NCBI RefSeq assembly: GCF_024256385.1 | Contig: NZ_JAMLFW010000002.1 | Span: forward strand, 1,054,001 to 1,118,000 | Length of the DNA: 64,000 nt | Direction: 5' to 3' | Origin: Anatilimnocola floriformis | GTDB lineage: Bacteria; Planctomycetota; Planctomycetia; Pirellulales; Pirellulaceae | In this document: positions 17,836 to 27,550 of the stretch, piece by piece | How positions within the stretch are numbered: position 1 is the first letter of the stretch | How the letters are laid out: every line of letters starts with the position of its first letter | Position numbers and translations under genes: made by a program | Notes under the pieces: model-generated | The model's database searches: none | The model's input: the letters and a program-made list of their open reading frames with translations, nothing else | Told to the model about the DNA's origin: nothing

Positions 17836-19703
17836 AATGCAACTATGTTCTGACCATCCTCGTTTCTCTTTTGTCCGCCTCGGCTTGGTGCGCATCGCCC
17901 GAACAGCCAGCGAAGGTGGTGAAAGTGGCCCGGCAGGAACTCGCGCGCAATGAACTGCAGCCAGCCGACGAAGCCGATCGGCTTATCAACGAGTGCCGAG
18001 CAGCGTTGCAAGGTTTGAATCGACATTTCGAGCAAGCTTCGTCGCGCGACAAGAGTATTTTGAATCGCTTGCTCGATCGCGAGGCACTCACTGAAGCGCT
18101 GCAGGCCGCGCGCCCTGATGCAAGTCGCCTGCTGGTGCTCTCGAAGCAGTTCTACGCACCGCGCGAGGGGTTGGAACTCGATGCCGTGCTGCAGATGCGC
18201 GCTGCGCTCGATCGCTATCTCGATTCTCAACTGCTCACGAACGATCGCTTGCCGGAAGACTTGCGTGAAGAGCGCGCCATTCACATCGAGCGGATCATTG
18301 AGTTGTTGGCAAATCGCGAGTTGGATCACGCCGCTCTGCGGGAAGAAGTCGCTTGGCTGGCGACACTGAATCAAGCGCAGCCGCTGGTCGCCGCGCTGCA
18401 GGACGAATTTCAGCAACCCAATTTGCAGTTCACTATCTCGCGCAACATGCTGCCGGCGATGGCGGAGAAATTTCAGAAGCAAGTCGAACGGAGTCATTGG
18501 TCTTCGAATGTCATCCTGGGAAACCGCGTGGAAGGGATGAGCCACTTCCAAGGTCAGCTTGGCGGCCAACCCGTCGCCAAGCAGGAGAATGCCCTCGAGC
18601 TCGCACTGACCGGCCAACTGCAGTCGCCGCACAATACGGCGTACGCTGGCAAGTTTCAAATTCACAGTCAGGGACAAACCGCCATCCAAGCCAAGACCAA
18701 GGTGGAGTGGGATGGAACTAAGTTCACCGCCACGCCGGCGCAGGTGGCCGCTCAGACAACTTCGGCGCTCACCGGCGCGAGTGTCGAACGGCGGCGTTTG
18801 TTTCCGAATAGTCGCCTGGCCGGTCGCATCGACAATCGCATTCAAAGCGAAGTGTTGAGTCGCGCATCGGAGTCGCTGCCACAAGCTCGTCAGCAAGCAT
18901 CCGGTTTGGCCGCGACGCGGATTGCTGAGTCGTTCAACACCGAAATCAAAGCGCGGATGGCCGAATGGAATGCACAGGTGCAACATTACTACACGCATCC
19001 ACTCGTGCGCGTCGGCATGCTGCCGAAGTCGTCGGCGTCGCTGAACGAATCGCACGCCAATTTGCACTTCAACATTCCCGGCCGCAGCGGCATCGCGGCC
19101 CGAACTGCGCCCGACATGAATCTGCGCGGCGACCTCAACGTACACATTCACGAGTCGGCATTTCCGAACTTGATCGAGCGCTTCGCCGGCGGCGGCATTT
19201 GGGATGACGAGTTCTTTGCTTACATTCAAAAGGAAGCGCTCGGCGACAACGATGTGGAGCTGCGCGTTCGCGAGAACAGCGAGCGCTGGGCCGTTCAATT
19301 CGAACGCCTTAGTCCTTGGTCAACCCGCATCGATCGCGACGGCGTGCACTTCACGCTGGCGATCGCGGCGTATTGGATCAACGGCCAGGAGCGGGCCACG
19401 CCGTTCACGCTGCATTGCACTCTGGCTCCTGTTGAAGAAGTCGGCAACGAGCACGGCTGGCAACGTGTCGGCGACGTGAACATTGAAGGTGACATCGCGT
19501 CGCAAGATCGCGCGTTCCTGCGGCAAAAATTCTCTGGGTTCTTCGCGAGCCGCTTTCATCTCGATGGCTTGAGTTCGCCGGCTGGCGGCGCTTGGGATTA
19601 TTTGAGCACCGTCCGGCTCCACAAGCTCAAGCTGGCCGATGGTTGGCTGGGGATGGAATTTCGGCGGGAGCAGAACAGCACCGATAAGGTGGCGGCTCAG
19701 TAA
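17832..19703 (+). CDS. Unknown secreted protein coupled to the redoxin fusion
   Basis: A 623-residue protein with a signal peptide (NYVLTILVSLLSASAWCA). Residues 20-210 are mainly helical with many Glu/Arg/Leu (ADRLINECRAALQGLNRHF, REERAIHIERIIELL). From about 230 on it looks beta-rich with repeated hydrophobic-polar alternation (NALELALTGQL, TAYAGKFQIHSQGQTAIQAKTKVEWDG named by its ends). A block follows with LNVHIHESAFPNLIERF, and another, WAVQFERLSPWSTRIDRDG, near the C-terminus. I do not recognise a family. The ATG overlaps the previous stop, so both proteins are probably made in matched amounts and act in the same envelope compartment. Confidence 0.78.
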   Translation: MKCNYVLTILVSLLSASAWCASPEQPAKVVKVARQELARNELQPADEADRLINECRAALQGLNRHFEQASSRDKSILNRLLDREALTEALQAARPDASRLLVLSKQFYAPREGLELDAVLQMRAALDRYLDSQLLTNDRLPEDLREERAIHIERIIELLANRELDHAALREEVAWLATLNQAQPLVAALQDEFQQPNLQFTISRNMLPAMAEKFQKQVERSHWSSNVILGNRVEGMSHFQGQLGGQPVAKQENALELALTGQLQSPHNTAYAGKFQIHSQGQTAIQAKTKVEWDGTKFTATPAQVAAQTTSALTGASVERRRLFPNSRLAGRIDNRIQSEVLSRASESLPQARQQASGLAATRIAESFNTEIKARMAEWNAQVQHYYTHPLVRVGMLPKSSASLNESHANLHFNIPGRSGIAARTAPDMNLRGDLNVHIHESAFPNLIERFAGGGIWDDEFFAYIQKEALGDNDVELRVRENSERWAVQFERLSPWSTRIDRDGVHFTLAIAAYWINGQERATPFTLHCTLAPVEEVGNEHGWQRVGDVNIEGDIASQDRAFLRQKFSGFFASRFHLDGLSSPAGGAWDYLSTVRLHKLKLADGWLGMEFRREQNSTDKVAAQ

Positions 19704-19859
19704 GCGAGCACGGAGTCGTTTTCTCAGCATCCTCTGGTCTCTGTGGTTATCCCTTCTCCCCGAAAATCGGTTGATTAATTCGCCCAAGTGGTTTCCAGCG
19801 ACCGCTCCTCGGAACATGATGAAGCGGATACTTCGCGTCTCTCAGCGAGAAAGTTTCGC

Positions 19860-22800
19860 ATGCATCGCCTCCTCTCCCTCGTATTATTCGTTTCGTTCTT
19901 GAGCGCCTCGGCACTTCAGGCCGCCGAACCGGCGCGTCTCAAGCTCCTCTTCCTCGGCGATCGCGGGCATCATCAGCCCGAGGCTCGCTTCAAGCAGATC
20001 ATGCCCGTGCTGAAAGAGCGCGGCATTGATCTGACGTATACCGAGAAGATGAGCGATCTCAACGAAAAGACGCTCAGCGAATACGCGGGCCTGGTGATCT
20101 ACGCCAACACGACCGAGATTTCGCCCGAGCAAGAAAAAGCGTTGCTCGATTATGTCGAAGGTGGCAAGGGGCTGATTCCGCTCCACTGCGCTTCGTACTG
20201 CTTTTTGAATTCGCCGAAGTACATCGCGCTCGTCGGCGCTCAATTCAAACGGCACGGCACGGGCACGTTTCGCACGACGCTGGCCGACGAAGATCATCCG
20301 CTGCTGCGCGGCTTTGGTGGTTTTGAAAGTTGGGATGAAACGTACGTCCACGAGAAGCACAACACGACCGATCGGACGGTGCTGGAGTATCGCGAAGACA
20401 AAGAGGGCAAAGAGCCGTGGACTTGGGTTCGCACGCAAGGCAAGGGGCGCGTGTTTTATACCGCGTGGGGCCACGATCAACGCACGTTCGGTAACCCGGG
20501 CTTTCACAACTTGCTGGAGCGCGGCATTCGTTGGGCGGTGAAAGACAACCTCGATGCGGTTCCGGCATTTGTCGATCGGCCGAAGATGACCGAGGTGGCG
20601 AAAAATGTGAAACCCTTCGAGTACGAACCCGCCGACGTGCCGTTCTACCCGCCAAATCGCGGCGCGGGTGCGAATCCGAACGCGAATTGGCAGATGCAAA
20701 AGCCGGTCTCGCCGGAAGAATCGATGAAGCATCTCGTCACGCCAGAGGGTTTTCATGTCGAGCTGTTCGTGGCTGAGCCGGAGCTGCAAGGCAAGCCGAT
20801 CTGCATGAACTGGGACGAGCGAGGCCGACTGTGGGTGAGTGAGACGGTCGACTATCCGAACGAAATGCAACGGAAGGGCGAAGGCCGCGACCGCATTCGG
20901 ATTTGCGAAGACACCGATGGCGACGGCCGGGCCGATAAGTTCACGGTGTTTGCCGACAAGTTGAGTATTCCGACGAGCCTCGTCTTTTGCCGCGGCGGTG
21001 TGATTGTTCATCAAGCGCCGGACACACTCTTCCTCAAGGATGAAGACGGCGACGACAAATGCGACACGCGCAAAGTCCTCTTCACTGGTTGGTCGACGGG
21101 CGACACGCACGCCGGGCCGAGCAACTTGCGCTACGGCCTCGATAACTGGTACTACGGCCAAGTCGGTTACGCGGGTTTTCAAGGTGAAGTTGCGGGGCAA
21201 CAACAGTCGTTCAAGCAAGGCTTCTACCGCTTTAAAGTCGGCGCGGAAAAAGGCGACGTGAAGGTCACCGAGTTCGAATTCCTCCGCAACACGAACAACA
21301 ACAGCTGGGGTGTCGGCATTACCGAGGACGGCATCCTGCTCGGCAGCACCGCCAACGGCAACCCGAGCGTCTACATGCCGATTGCCAATCGTTGCTACGA
21401 ACGCGTCCGCGGCTGGAACAGCAGCGTGCTCGGCACGATCGCCGAGAGCGACCGCTTTTATCCGATCACCGACAAGATTCGCGAGGTCGATCATCACGGC
21501 AGCTTCACCGCCGCCGCCGGCCACGCGGTTTACACGGCTCGCACGTATCCGCGCGAGTATTGGAACAGCACCGCGTTCGTCACCGATCCCACGGGTCACC
21601 TGGCAGCCACATTTGTGCTGAAACGCAACGGCGCCGATTTCAGCAGCAAGAACAGTTGGAACCTGCTCGCCAGCGACGACGAATGGACCGCCCCGATCAT
21701 GGCCGAGGTCGGCCCCGACGGTCATGTGTGGGTGATCGATTGGTACAACTACATCGTTCAGCACAACCCGACGCCGGCCGGTTTTAAGAACGGCCGAGGC
21801 AATGCGTACGAAACGAACCTACGCGATAAGAAACACGGCCGCATCTATCGCGTCGTTTATACGAAGGCGGAAAAAGAAAAGCCGCTAACGCTGAAAGATG
21901 CTTCGCCGGAAACGCTGGTGAAGACGTTGTCGAATGACAATATGTTCTGGCGGTTGCATGCGCAGCGGTTGCTAGTGGAGCAAAATGGCACGGCGAACAC
22001 GGAGCAACTTCATGCACTGGTGAAGGCGGATGAGGCTATTTCGCCAGAGACGCGACAGCATGCGATTTGGGCCCTGCAGGCTCTGACCACGCGCGACGAA
22101 CGGGCGAAGTTTGCAGCCACACTCGGGATGGCTTTACACAACTCAGCGCCCGGTGTGCGTCGTAATGCGGCACTGGCTTTTGTCGCCGATGCTGCCCGCA
22201 CTGGCATGGACGAAGGGTCGTACATTGACCTGATGATCAGCTCAAAAGTCTTGCAGGATCCGGATGGCCAAGTTCGCCTGGCTGCGTTTCTTGCGCTCGC
22301 GGATCGACAGCCGTCGCCAGAGGTGGCCGACAGAATTCTGGCCGCGATTCAAAACTCCGAGACCTTGCGCGATCGCTGGCTGCTCGACGCAGTGACGGCC
22401 GCCGCTGCGAAAAATGACGAACACTTCCTTGCCGCCGCCCTTTCCCGAACTGCCAAGGGAGACTTCGCCCAGTCGCTGGTCCGCGAGCGAATCGCGCTCG
22501 TCGCGCAACACTTCGCCCGTGGGGATTCGGCAGGCGATAAGGTCGGTGAAGTGGTCTCCAACTGCATCATGGCTCAGCCCGAGGTGGTCTCTGCCGTTCT
22601 CAATGGGCTGGAGAAGGGTTGGCCGCGCGCGAAGAAGGCAAGCCTGAACGACAATCAAGAACTGGCGCTGGCGCATCTGCTCAAAGTGATCCCCGCCACC
22701 GAGCAATCGACCGTCATCAGCCTCGCCCGCAAACTCGGCAGCGAAAAGCTCGACAAGTTCGCCGCAGAAATTGCCGCGACACTCCTTTCGACAGTGCAGA

Positions 22801-24242
22801 ACGACAAAATCGAAGATGCGGCGCGGGTGACTGCGGCGAAGCAACTCGTGGAATTTCGCAAGAATGATTCTGCCGCGGCCGCAGCACTGCTGAGTCTCAT
22901 TTCGCCGCGGATTTCTCCGCAGCTCGCGCAAGGACTGATCGAAGCCGCCGCGAAAAGTGAATCAGCCGAAACCGGCGCGGCGTTGCTCGACGCGATGAAG
23001 CGCGTCACACCTGGCAATCGTGCGAGCGTGGTGAATGCAATCGTCTCGCGCAGCGAATGGACAAAGACGATGCTCGATGCTGCCGAGAGGGCCGAGTTCG
23101 CGCTTACTGAATTGAATCTCGATCAAAAGCAGTCCCTCGCCGCGCATCCCGATCGCGGCTTGCGTGATCGTGCGAAGAAATTGCTCGAAGCCGGTGGCGG
23201 TTTGCCCAATGCCGATCGGCAGAAGGTGATCGACGAGCTGTTCGACATTACGAAGACCACCGGCGATGCAGCCGCGGGCAAAATCGCGTTCAAGAAGGTC
23301 TGCGCCAAGTGCCACACGCACAGCGGCGAAGGAAACAAGGTCGGCCCCGATCTCACCGGCATGGCCGTGCATCCCAAGAAGGAACTCATCATCCACCTGC
23401 TCGATCCGAGTCGCAGCGTGGAAGGGAACTACCGGGCATATACGGTGCTGATCGACGACGGCCGGGTGCTGACCGGGCTGCTCGCTTCCGAAAGCAAGAC
23501 CGCCGTCGAGATCATCGACGCCGAAGGTAAGAAGCACGCCGTGCAGCGCGAGCAGATCGAAGAGCTCGCGCAGTCGCAAAAATCGCTGATGCCCGAAGGC
23601 TTTGAAAAGCAACTCACGAAGGTCGAGCTGACCGATATCCTCGAGTTCCTCACGCAGCGCGGCAAATTCATGCCGATTCCGCTCGATAAAGTGGCCTCGA
23701 TCGTTTCGACCAAAGGCATGTTCTACGACGAGAAGGCCGCGCAGGAACGGCTGGCCTTTGACGATTGGTCGCCGAAGACGTTTGAAGGTGTCCCCTTCCA
23801 ACTGGTCGATCCCAAGGGAGACCAGGTTCCGAACGCGATCCTGTTCTACGGCCCGAACGGAAAATATCCGCCGACGATGCCGAAGAGCGTGACGCTGCCG
23901 TGCAACTCGCCCGCAAAGCAGATTCACCTGCTGAGCGGCGTGGCGGGCTGGGCGGCGCCCTACAACGCGAAGGAGACGACCAGCCTGATCGTCCGCCTCC
24001 GCTACGAAGACGGCAGCCGCGAGGATCACCCGCTGCAGAACGGCGTGCACTTCGCCGACTACATCCGCCGTGTCGATGTCCCCGGCAGCAAGTTTGCGTT
24101 TCAACTCCGCAACTCACAGCTGCGTTACATTGCCGTCACGCCCAAGAAGCCCGATACGATCGCGACGATCGAACTTGTGAAGGGGAACGACGAAACCGCC
24201 CCGGTGGTGATGGCCGTGACGGTGGAAACGTTGACGAAGTGA
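19860..24242 (+). CDS. ThuA - membrane-bound dehydrogenase - HEAT - cytochrome c giant protein
   Basis: A 1460-residue exported protein (signal peptide MHRLLSLVLFVSFLSASALQA). Residues about 25-240 form a ThuA-like domain (LLFLGDRGHHQPEARF, GLIPLHCASYCF, AWGHDQRTFGNPGFHNLLERGIRWA named by parts). About 290-680 is the planctomycete/verrucomicrobial membrane-bound dehydrogenase domain, a beta-propeller (GFHVELFVAEPELQGKP, CEDTDGDGRADKFTVF, GLDNWYYGQVGY). About 690-1120 holds HEAT-like helical repeats. A c-type heme domain has VCAKCHTHSGEGNKVGPDL (Cys1148, Cys1151, His1152). The last 200 residues form a beta-rich, possibly carbohydrate-binding domain. Predicted role: periplasmic oxidation of sugar-like substrates with electron transfer to the bound heme; substrate unknown. 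Start ATG 19860, chosen because it opens the signal peptide. Confidence 0.92.
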   Translation: MHRLLSLVLFVSFLSASALQAAEPARLKLLFLGDRGHHQPEARFKQIMPVLKERGIDLTYTEKMSDLNEKTLSEYAGLVIYANTTEISPEQEKALLDYVEGGKGLIPLHCASYCFLNSPKYIALVGAQFKRHGTGTFRTTLADEDHPLLRGFGGFESWDETYVHEKHNTTDRTVLEYREDKEGKEPWTWVRTQGKGRVFYTAWGHDQRTFGNPGFHNLLERGIRWAVKDNLDAVPAFVDRPKMTEVAKNVKPFEYEPADVPFYPPNRGAGANPNANWQMQKPVSPEESMKHLVTPEGFHVELFVAEPELQGKPICMNWDERGRLWVSETVDYPNEMQRKGEGRDRIRICEDTDGDGRADKFTVFADKLSIPTSLVFCRGGVIVHQAPDTLFLKDEDGDDKCDTRKVLFTGWSTGDTHAGPSNLRYGLDNWYYGQVGYAGFQGEVAGQQQSFKQGFYRFKVGAEKGDVKVTEFEFLRNTNNNSWGVGITEDGILLGSTANGNPSVYMPIANRCYERVRGWNSSVLGTIAESDRFYPITDKIREVDHHGSFTAAAGHAVYTARTYPREYWNSTAFVTDPTGHLAATFVLKRNGADFSSKNSWNLLASDDEWTAPIMAEVGPDGHVWVIDWYNYIVQHNPTPAGFKNGRGNAYETNLRDKKHGRIYRVVYTKAEKEKPLTLKDASPETLVKTLSNDNMFWRLHAQRLLVEQNGTANTEQLHALVKADEAISPETRQHAIWALQALTTRDERAKFAATLGMALHNSAPGVRRNAALAFVADAARTGMDEGSYIDLMISSKVLQDPDGQVRLAAFLALADRQPSPEVADRILAAIQNSETLRDRWLLDAVTAAAAKNDEHFLAAALSRTAKGDFAQSLVRERIALVAQHFARGDSAGDKVGEVVSNCIMAQPEVVSAVLNGLEKGWPRAKKASLNDNQELALAHLLKVIPATEQSTVISLARKLGSEKLDKFAAEIAATLLSTVQNDKIEDAARVTAAKQLVEFRKNDSAAAAALLSLISPRISPQLAQGLIEAAAKSESAETGAALLDAMKRVTPGNRASVVNAIVSRSEWTKTMLDAAERAEFALTELNLDQKQSLAAHPDRGLRDRAKKLLEAGGGLPNADRQKVIDELFDITKTTGDAAAGKIAFKKVCAKCHTHSGEGNKVGPDLTGMAVHPKKELIIHLLDPSRSVEGNYRAYTVLIDDGRVLTGLLASESKTAVEIIDAEGKKHAVQREQIEELAQSQKSLMPEGFEKQLTKVELTDILEFLTQRGKFMPIPLDKVASIVSTKGMFYDEKAAQERLAFDDWSPKTFEGVPFQLVDPKGDQVPNAILFYGPNGKYPPTMPKSVTLPCNSPAKQIHLLSGVAGWAAPYNAKETTSLIVRLRYEDGSREDHPLQNGVHFADYIRRVDVPGSKFAFQLRNSQLRYIAVTPKKPDTIATIELVKGNDETAPVVMAVTVETLTK

Positions 24243-24297
24243 GAAAAAAGTCGTCGAACGCTCTGCGGTCGATGAAGGGACTCGAACCCGCCGCGCA

Positions 24298-24340
24298 CCG
24301 CCGAAAGAGCGATAGCGAATTTCGGCACTTCGGCGAGTGG
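24298..24340. repeat. Dispersed repeat, CGCCGAAAGAG...TTTCGGCACTTCGGCGAG type
   Basis: An imperfect palindrome of about 43 bases. Close relatives lie inside both 228-bp repeats near 49.2 and 50.7 kb, where the core reads CGCCGAAAGAGCTCCGCG followed by TTTCGGCAC. It is an intergenic repeat family distinct from the GTAG elements. Confidence 0.6.
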
Positions 24341-24380
24341 GAGGGGACGCGCGAGCAGATCGAGGTGGTTTGCAGGTCGC

Positions 24381-24427
24381 CCCTCACCCCGGCCCTCTCC
24401 CCTGAGTACAGGGGCGAGGGAGTGAGG
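24381..24427. terminator. Long imperfect hairpin between convergent genes
   Basis: CCTCAC, CCCTC and CCCCTG on the left pair in order with CAGGGG, GAGGG and GTGAGG on the right around the loop AGTA. It lies between the stops of the ThuA/dehydrogenase gene and the CHAT gene, so it could end transcripts from both sides. It is related to the repeat at 7861. Confidence 0.5.
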
Positions 24428-24440
24428 AGAATGAGAACGT

Positions 24441-27410
24441 TTACCGCGGGCCCACGAAGACGAACGGGGCCCAGAAGTACGGGCGGTTCCATTTTTCTTG
24501 ATCGCGGGTCCAGCGTTTGGCATCGCGGAGGGCCTTGGAGTAGTCGAGCGGCTTGTCGGCTTTGCGATCGAGGGCCAGACGGCTGCAGAAGATGCTGATC
24601 AAGCTGCCAGCCGCGGCGTCGTCGACAACCCAGTCGCTGGCGACCACGCGGCGAGCACCGGCGACCAGGAAGCCGCGCGAGAGCGCCCACACGCCTTCGC
24701 CTTCTTGCTGCGGGCCGTGGTTGGTGAGGCAGGCGCTGAGGATGGCCAGCTCGCAACCTTTCAGATTCAGCGTGTTGATCTCGGCGAGCGTCAGCATGCC
24801 GTCGTCCATCGGATTGCCGACCTTCTGTCCCGGGGCGACGGCCAGTGCGCCGAAGAAGTTGCCGTACGAGGCATCACTCGATCCGTGGCAGGCCAGATGA
24901 ATGATCTCGCGGCCTTCGATGTTGGCGCGGATGTTCGCTTCCGTAGCCGTGCCGAGCAGGAACTGCACCGATTCGGCGCCCGACTTGCGAAAGGTTTCGG
25001 CGACCCAGCGCGATTCGGTGCCGGTGAAAGGCAACGGCCGCAGCGAACTGCGGATGACGGCAGCGCGACCGGTTTCGGCGAGAGCATTGGCAGGAGCACG
25101 AGTGTAGGTCGGGTTGCCTAACGTCAGCACCGAGATTTTCTTGGGCGGAACTGTCGGGCGGTCAGTGAGGGTCATCAGCACGGCAGCCGACGGGCCATAT
25201 TCGATCGGCGGCGCGACGTCGAGCAAGTAGACAATGCCCGCCGAGCGATCGACGATCAACGCTTCGAGCGGCAACAGCGACAGCGGGCCATCGGGAACGA
25301 CGATCAACTTATCGAGTCCGCCGCCGGTTACCTCAGCCCGCAGTTGCTCGGGCACGAGAACCTGCCACAAGCTGTGCAACTTCGGTTCGACATCGCCCAG
25401 CGGCACGTTCTTGGCAATCCGCGGCAACACGGCCGATTTGTCATCGCCAAGCAACACTTTCTTCAGATTATCTCGAGTGAGCGGTCCCACTTTAAGCGCC
25501 AGCACGGCGGCGTCTTGTGCGGAAACTTTCAACTCGAGCAGGCGAGCGTTGGTTGGAGTGACGGCCAGCACATAGCTGTTGTGCTCTCCGATGAAGTAGC
25601 TCAGGAGCAGCGTTTTTTCCTGCACCAATTTCTTCTGAACTTCGGCCAGCTCCTGAACTTTTGGTTGCGTCGAAATCAGCTGGCGATAAGCCTGGCTGGC
25701 GTTTCGCAAGTCGCGCTCGAAGTTGTAGAGTTCGTCGCGGGCGTCGAGCAGATTATTCGCGAGCTGCTGCCGTTCTTCGGTCACGGCGCGCTCTTCTTTG
25801 TCGGTGGCGGCGGGAAACTCAAGCCATTCGGTTTGCAGTTTCGAAACCTTGCTGTTGAGTTCGACTTGTTGCTGTTGTTCGCGAGCCTTGTCTTCAGCCG
25901 AACGGCCAGCCCACAGATCGACGCCGGCCTGATCGATCGATTCCTGAAAAGTTCTAGCCCGTGCGCGTTCAAAGGTCTTGAAGGCTTCGGGCACATCGCC
26001 GAGCTCGGCTTGCCATTGCAGCAAAATCTCGTGCGTGAGCGTGAACTTCGAGTAGTAGGCCGCTCGTTCCACTTCGCTGCCACCAGCCGAAGCTCGCGAA
26101 GAATCGACCAGTTCGATGGCTGCTTTCAATTCGCGAATGGCGCCCTGCTTGTCGCCTCGCTTCCACAGAATGCGAGCTTGCGTTCGCATCAGATCGTGAC
26201 GCCGCGTCAGATCGGTGCCGCGTTCCGTCAGGTCACTCAGGGCCCGCTTGAGCTCGGCTTCAGATTGGTCCACTTTGTCTTGCAGGAAGAGAATATCGGC
26301 GAGCAGCGTACGCAATTGAGCTGCCAGACGCTTCTCGCCGTTGCTGGCCTTTTCGGCGATGGCCAAACCGCGACGAGCCACTTTTTCGGCTTCGGGATAG
26401 TCGCCATCGTCGACCAGATCCCAAGCCAACGCATAAATCATGGGGCACAAGCGGGCGTGCTCGGCGCCGTAGACGCCAGAGTAAATATCGATCGCTCGCT
26501 TCAGCAGCTCGCGCGCTTTCGCGGTTTCTTTCAGCTCGGTGTAGCACACCGAGAGGTTGGCACAAATCGAACCCGTATCAGGATGATCAGCGCCGAGCAG
26601 ACTGTCAGCGGCTTTGAGAGCCTCTTCCAAAATCGGCCGAGCTTCTTCGTAGCGATGCTGAACCTGATAGGTCATGGCCAGACGTTCGAGCAGCATGATG
26701 GTCTTGGGATGCTTCGTGGGCAAACCCAAGGCCTTCACCACGGTCAGCCCGTAGCGGGCGATCGACTCGGCCTGCTCGTAACGTCCTTGGTATTGATAGA
26801 GCAAGGTGAGATTGCAGATCGGTATCATGCGTTCGAGATTGCGACTGCCGATGCGATGCTGGCGATTGATCGTGTCGCGAAACAGCGTGACCGCGCGGTC
26901 CCACTCGCCTGTCTTTTGATAGACGCTCGCCAGGTTGGTCTGCGCGTCGAGCGTGGTTTCGTTGTCGGGGCCGAGCTTGCGCACGCCCATCTTCACGGCT
27001 TCTTCCAAGACGGGAGCGGCTTCGTCGGTCAAATCCATCTCGATATACAAACCGCCCAAGGTCATCAGCCCTTCGACGGTGCGGATCTCTTCGCCGTGGT
27101 TCTTCTTGCAGAGCTCGACATACGATTCGAGCAGCGGCCGGGCTTCGTCGTAACGGCCCTGATTTTTGATGGCCAGGCCGAGAAAGATTCGCCAGGCGAA
27201 ATTCTTCGGGTCGAAACGTTCGTCGTTGGCTTTTAGCTGCAACGCGTAACGCTCGGCTTCCTTGTAACGTCCGTTGTCGTTGGCAGCGAGCGTTGCCGCC
27301 AGGATTTCGTTGTAGGTATCGTCGTCCAGCTGCGATTGAGCCAGACAGGGAACAGCAAACGCCAGCATCAGGCAGACGGCCAGCGTTCGGTAAAGTTGCT
27401 GAAGCTTCAT
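24441..27410 (-). CDS. Exported CHAT-domain (caspase-like) protein with TPR repeats
   Basis: A 989-residue protein with a Sec signal peptide (MKLQQLYRTLAVCLMLAFAVPCLAQ-type; cleavage after CLA). Residues about 30-480 carry many TPR units (GRYKEAERYALQL, GRYDEARPLLESYVELCKK, TGEWDRAVTLFRDT, HRYEEARPILEEALKAADSLLG). A coiled-coil section about 500-590 is rich in Gln/Glu. The CHAT domain follows (about 640-989) with the catalytic dyad His842 in IIHLACHGSSD and Cys894 in LAILSACLTNHG. CHAT proteases include bacterial separase/caspase relatives and gRAMP-associated Csx29; most are cytoplasmic, so export is notable. Start ATG 27410 directly after AGGAGAATGAG. It is last in a same-strand set with two membrane proteins. 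Substrates are unknown. Confidence 0.93.
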   Translation of the reverse strand: MKLQQLYRTLAVCLMLAFAVPCLAQSQLDDDTYNEILAATLAANDNGRYKEAERYALQLKANDERFDPKNFAWRIFLGLAIKNQGRYDEARPLLESYVELCKKNHGEEIRTVEGLMTLGGLYIEMDLTDEAAPVLEEAVKMGVRKLGPDNETTLDAQTNLASVYQKTGEWDRAVTLFRDTINRQHRIGSRNLERMIPICNLTLLYQYQGRYEQAESIARYGLTVVKALGLPTKHPKTIMLLERLAMTYQVQHRYEEARPILEEALKAADSLLGADHPDTGSICANLSVCYTELKETAKARELLKRAIDIYSGVYGAEHARLCPMIYALAWDLVDDGDYPEAEKVARRGLAIAEKASNGEKRLAAQLRTLLADILFLQDKVDQSEAELKRALSDLTERGTDLTRRHDLMRTQARILWKRGDKQGAIRELKAAIELVDSSRASAGGSEVERAAYYSKFTLTHEILLQWQAELGDVPEAFKTFERARARTFQESIDQAGVDLWAGRSAEDKAREQQQQVELNSKVSKLQTEWLEFPAATDKEERAVTEERQQLANNLLDARDELYNFERDLRNASQAYRQLISTQPKVQELAEVQKKLVQEKTLLLSYFIGEHNSYVLAVTPTNARLLELKVSAQDAAVLALKVGPLTRDNLKKVLLGDDKSAVLPRIAKNVPLGDVEPKLHSLWQVLVPEQLRAEVTGGGLDKLIVVPDGPLSLLPLEALIVDRSAGIVYLLDVAPPIEYGPSAAVLMTLTDRPTVPPKKISVLTLGNPTYTRAPANALAETGRAAVIRSSLRPLPFTGTESRWVAETFRKSGAESVQFLLGTATEANIRANIEGREIIHLACHGSSDASYGNFFGALAVAPGQKVGNPMDDGMLTLAEINTLNLKGCELAILSACLTNHGPQQEGEGVWALSRGFLVAGARRVVASDWVVDDAAAGSLISIFCSRLALDRKADKPLDYSKALRDAKRWTRDQEKWNRPYFWAPFVFVGPR

Positions 27411-27550
27411 CTCATTCTCCTCACTTCGGACCCGCGAACCAGGCAAGAGTACTGCAGGGCGAATGCACGATTCAGCCCCAGTGTATGGTCCATACCGGCG
27501 GGATTCGAGTTTGTGACAGCGAGGCGAGATTTGCCTTACGAAGAAGTTAG

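Noticed and set aside
24270-24300. A GGACTCGAACC string, the reverse complement of a tRNA T-loop
   Set aside because: The flanking bases do not form a T-stem, and no acceptor, D or anticodon arm is present in either direction.
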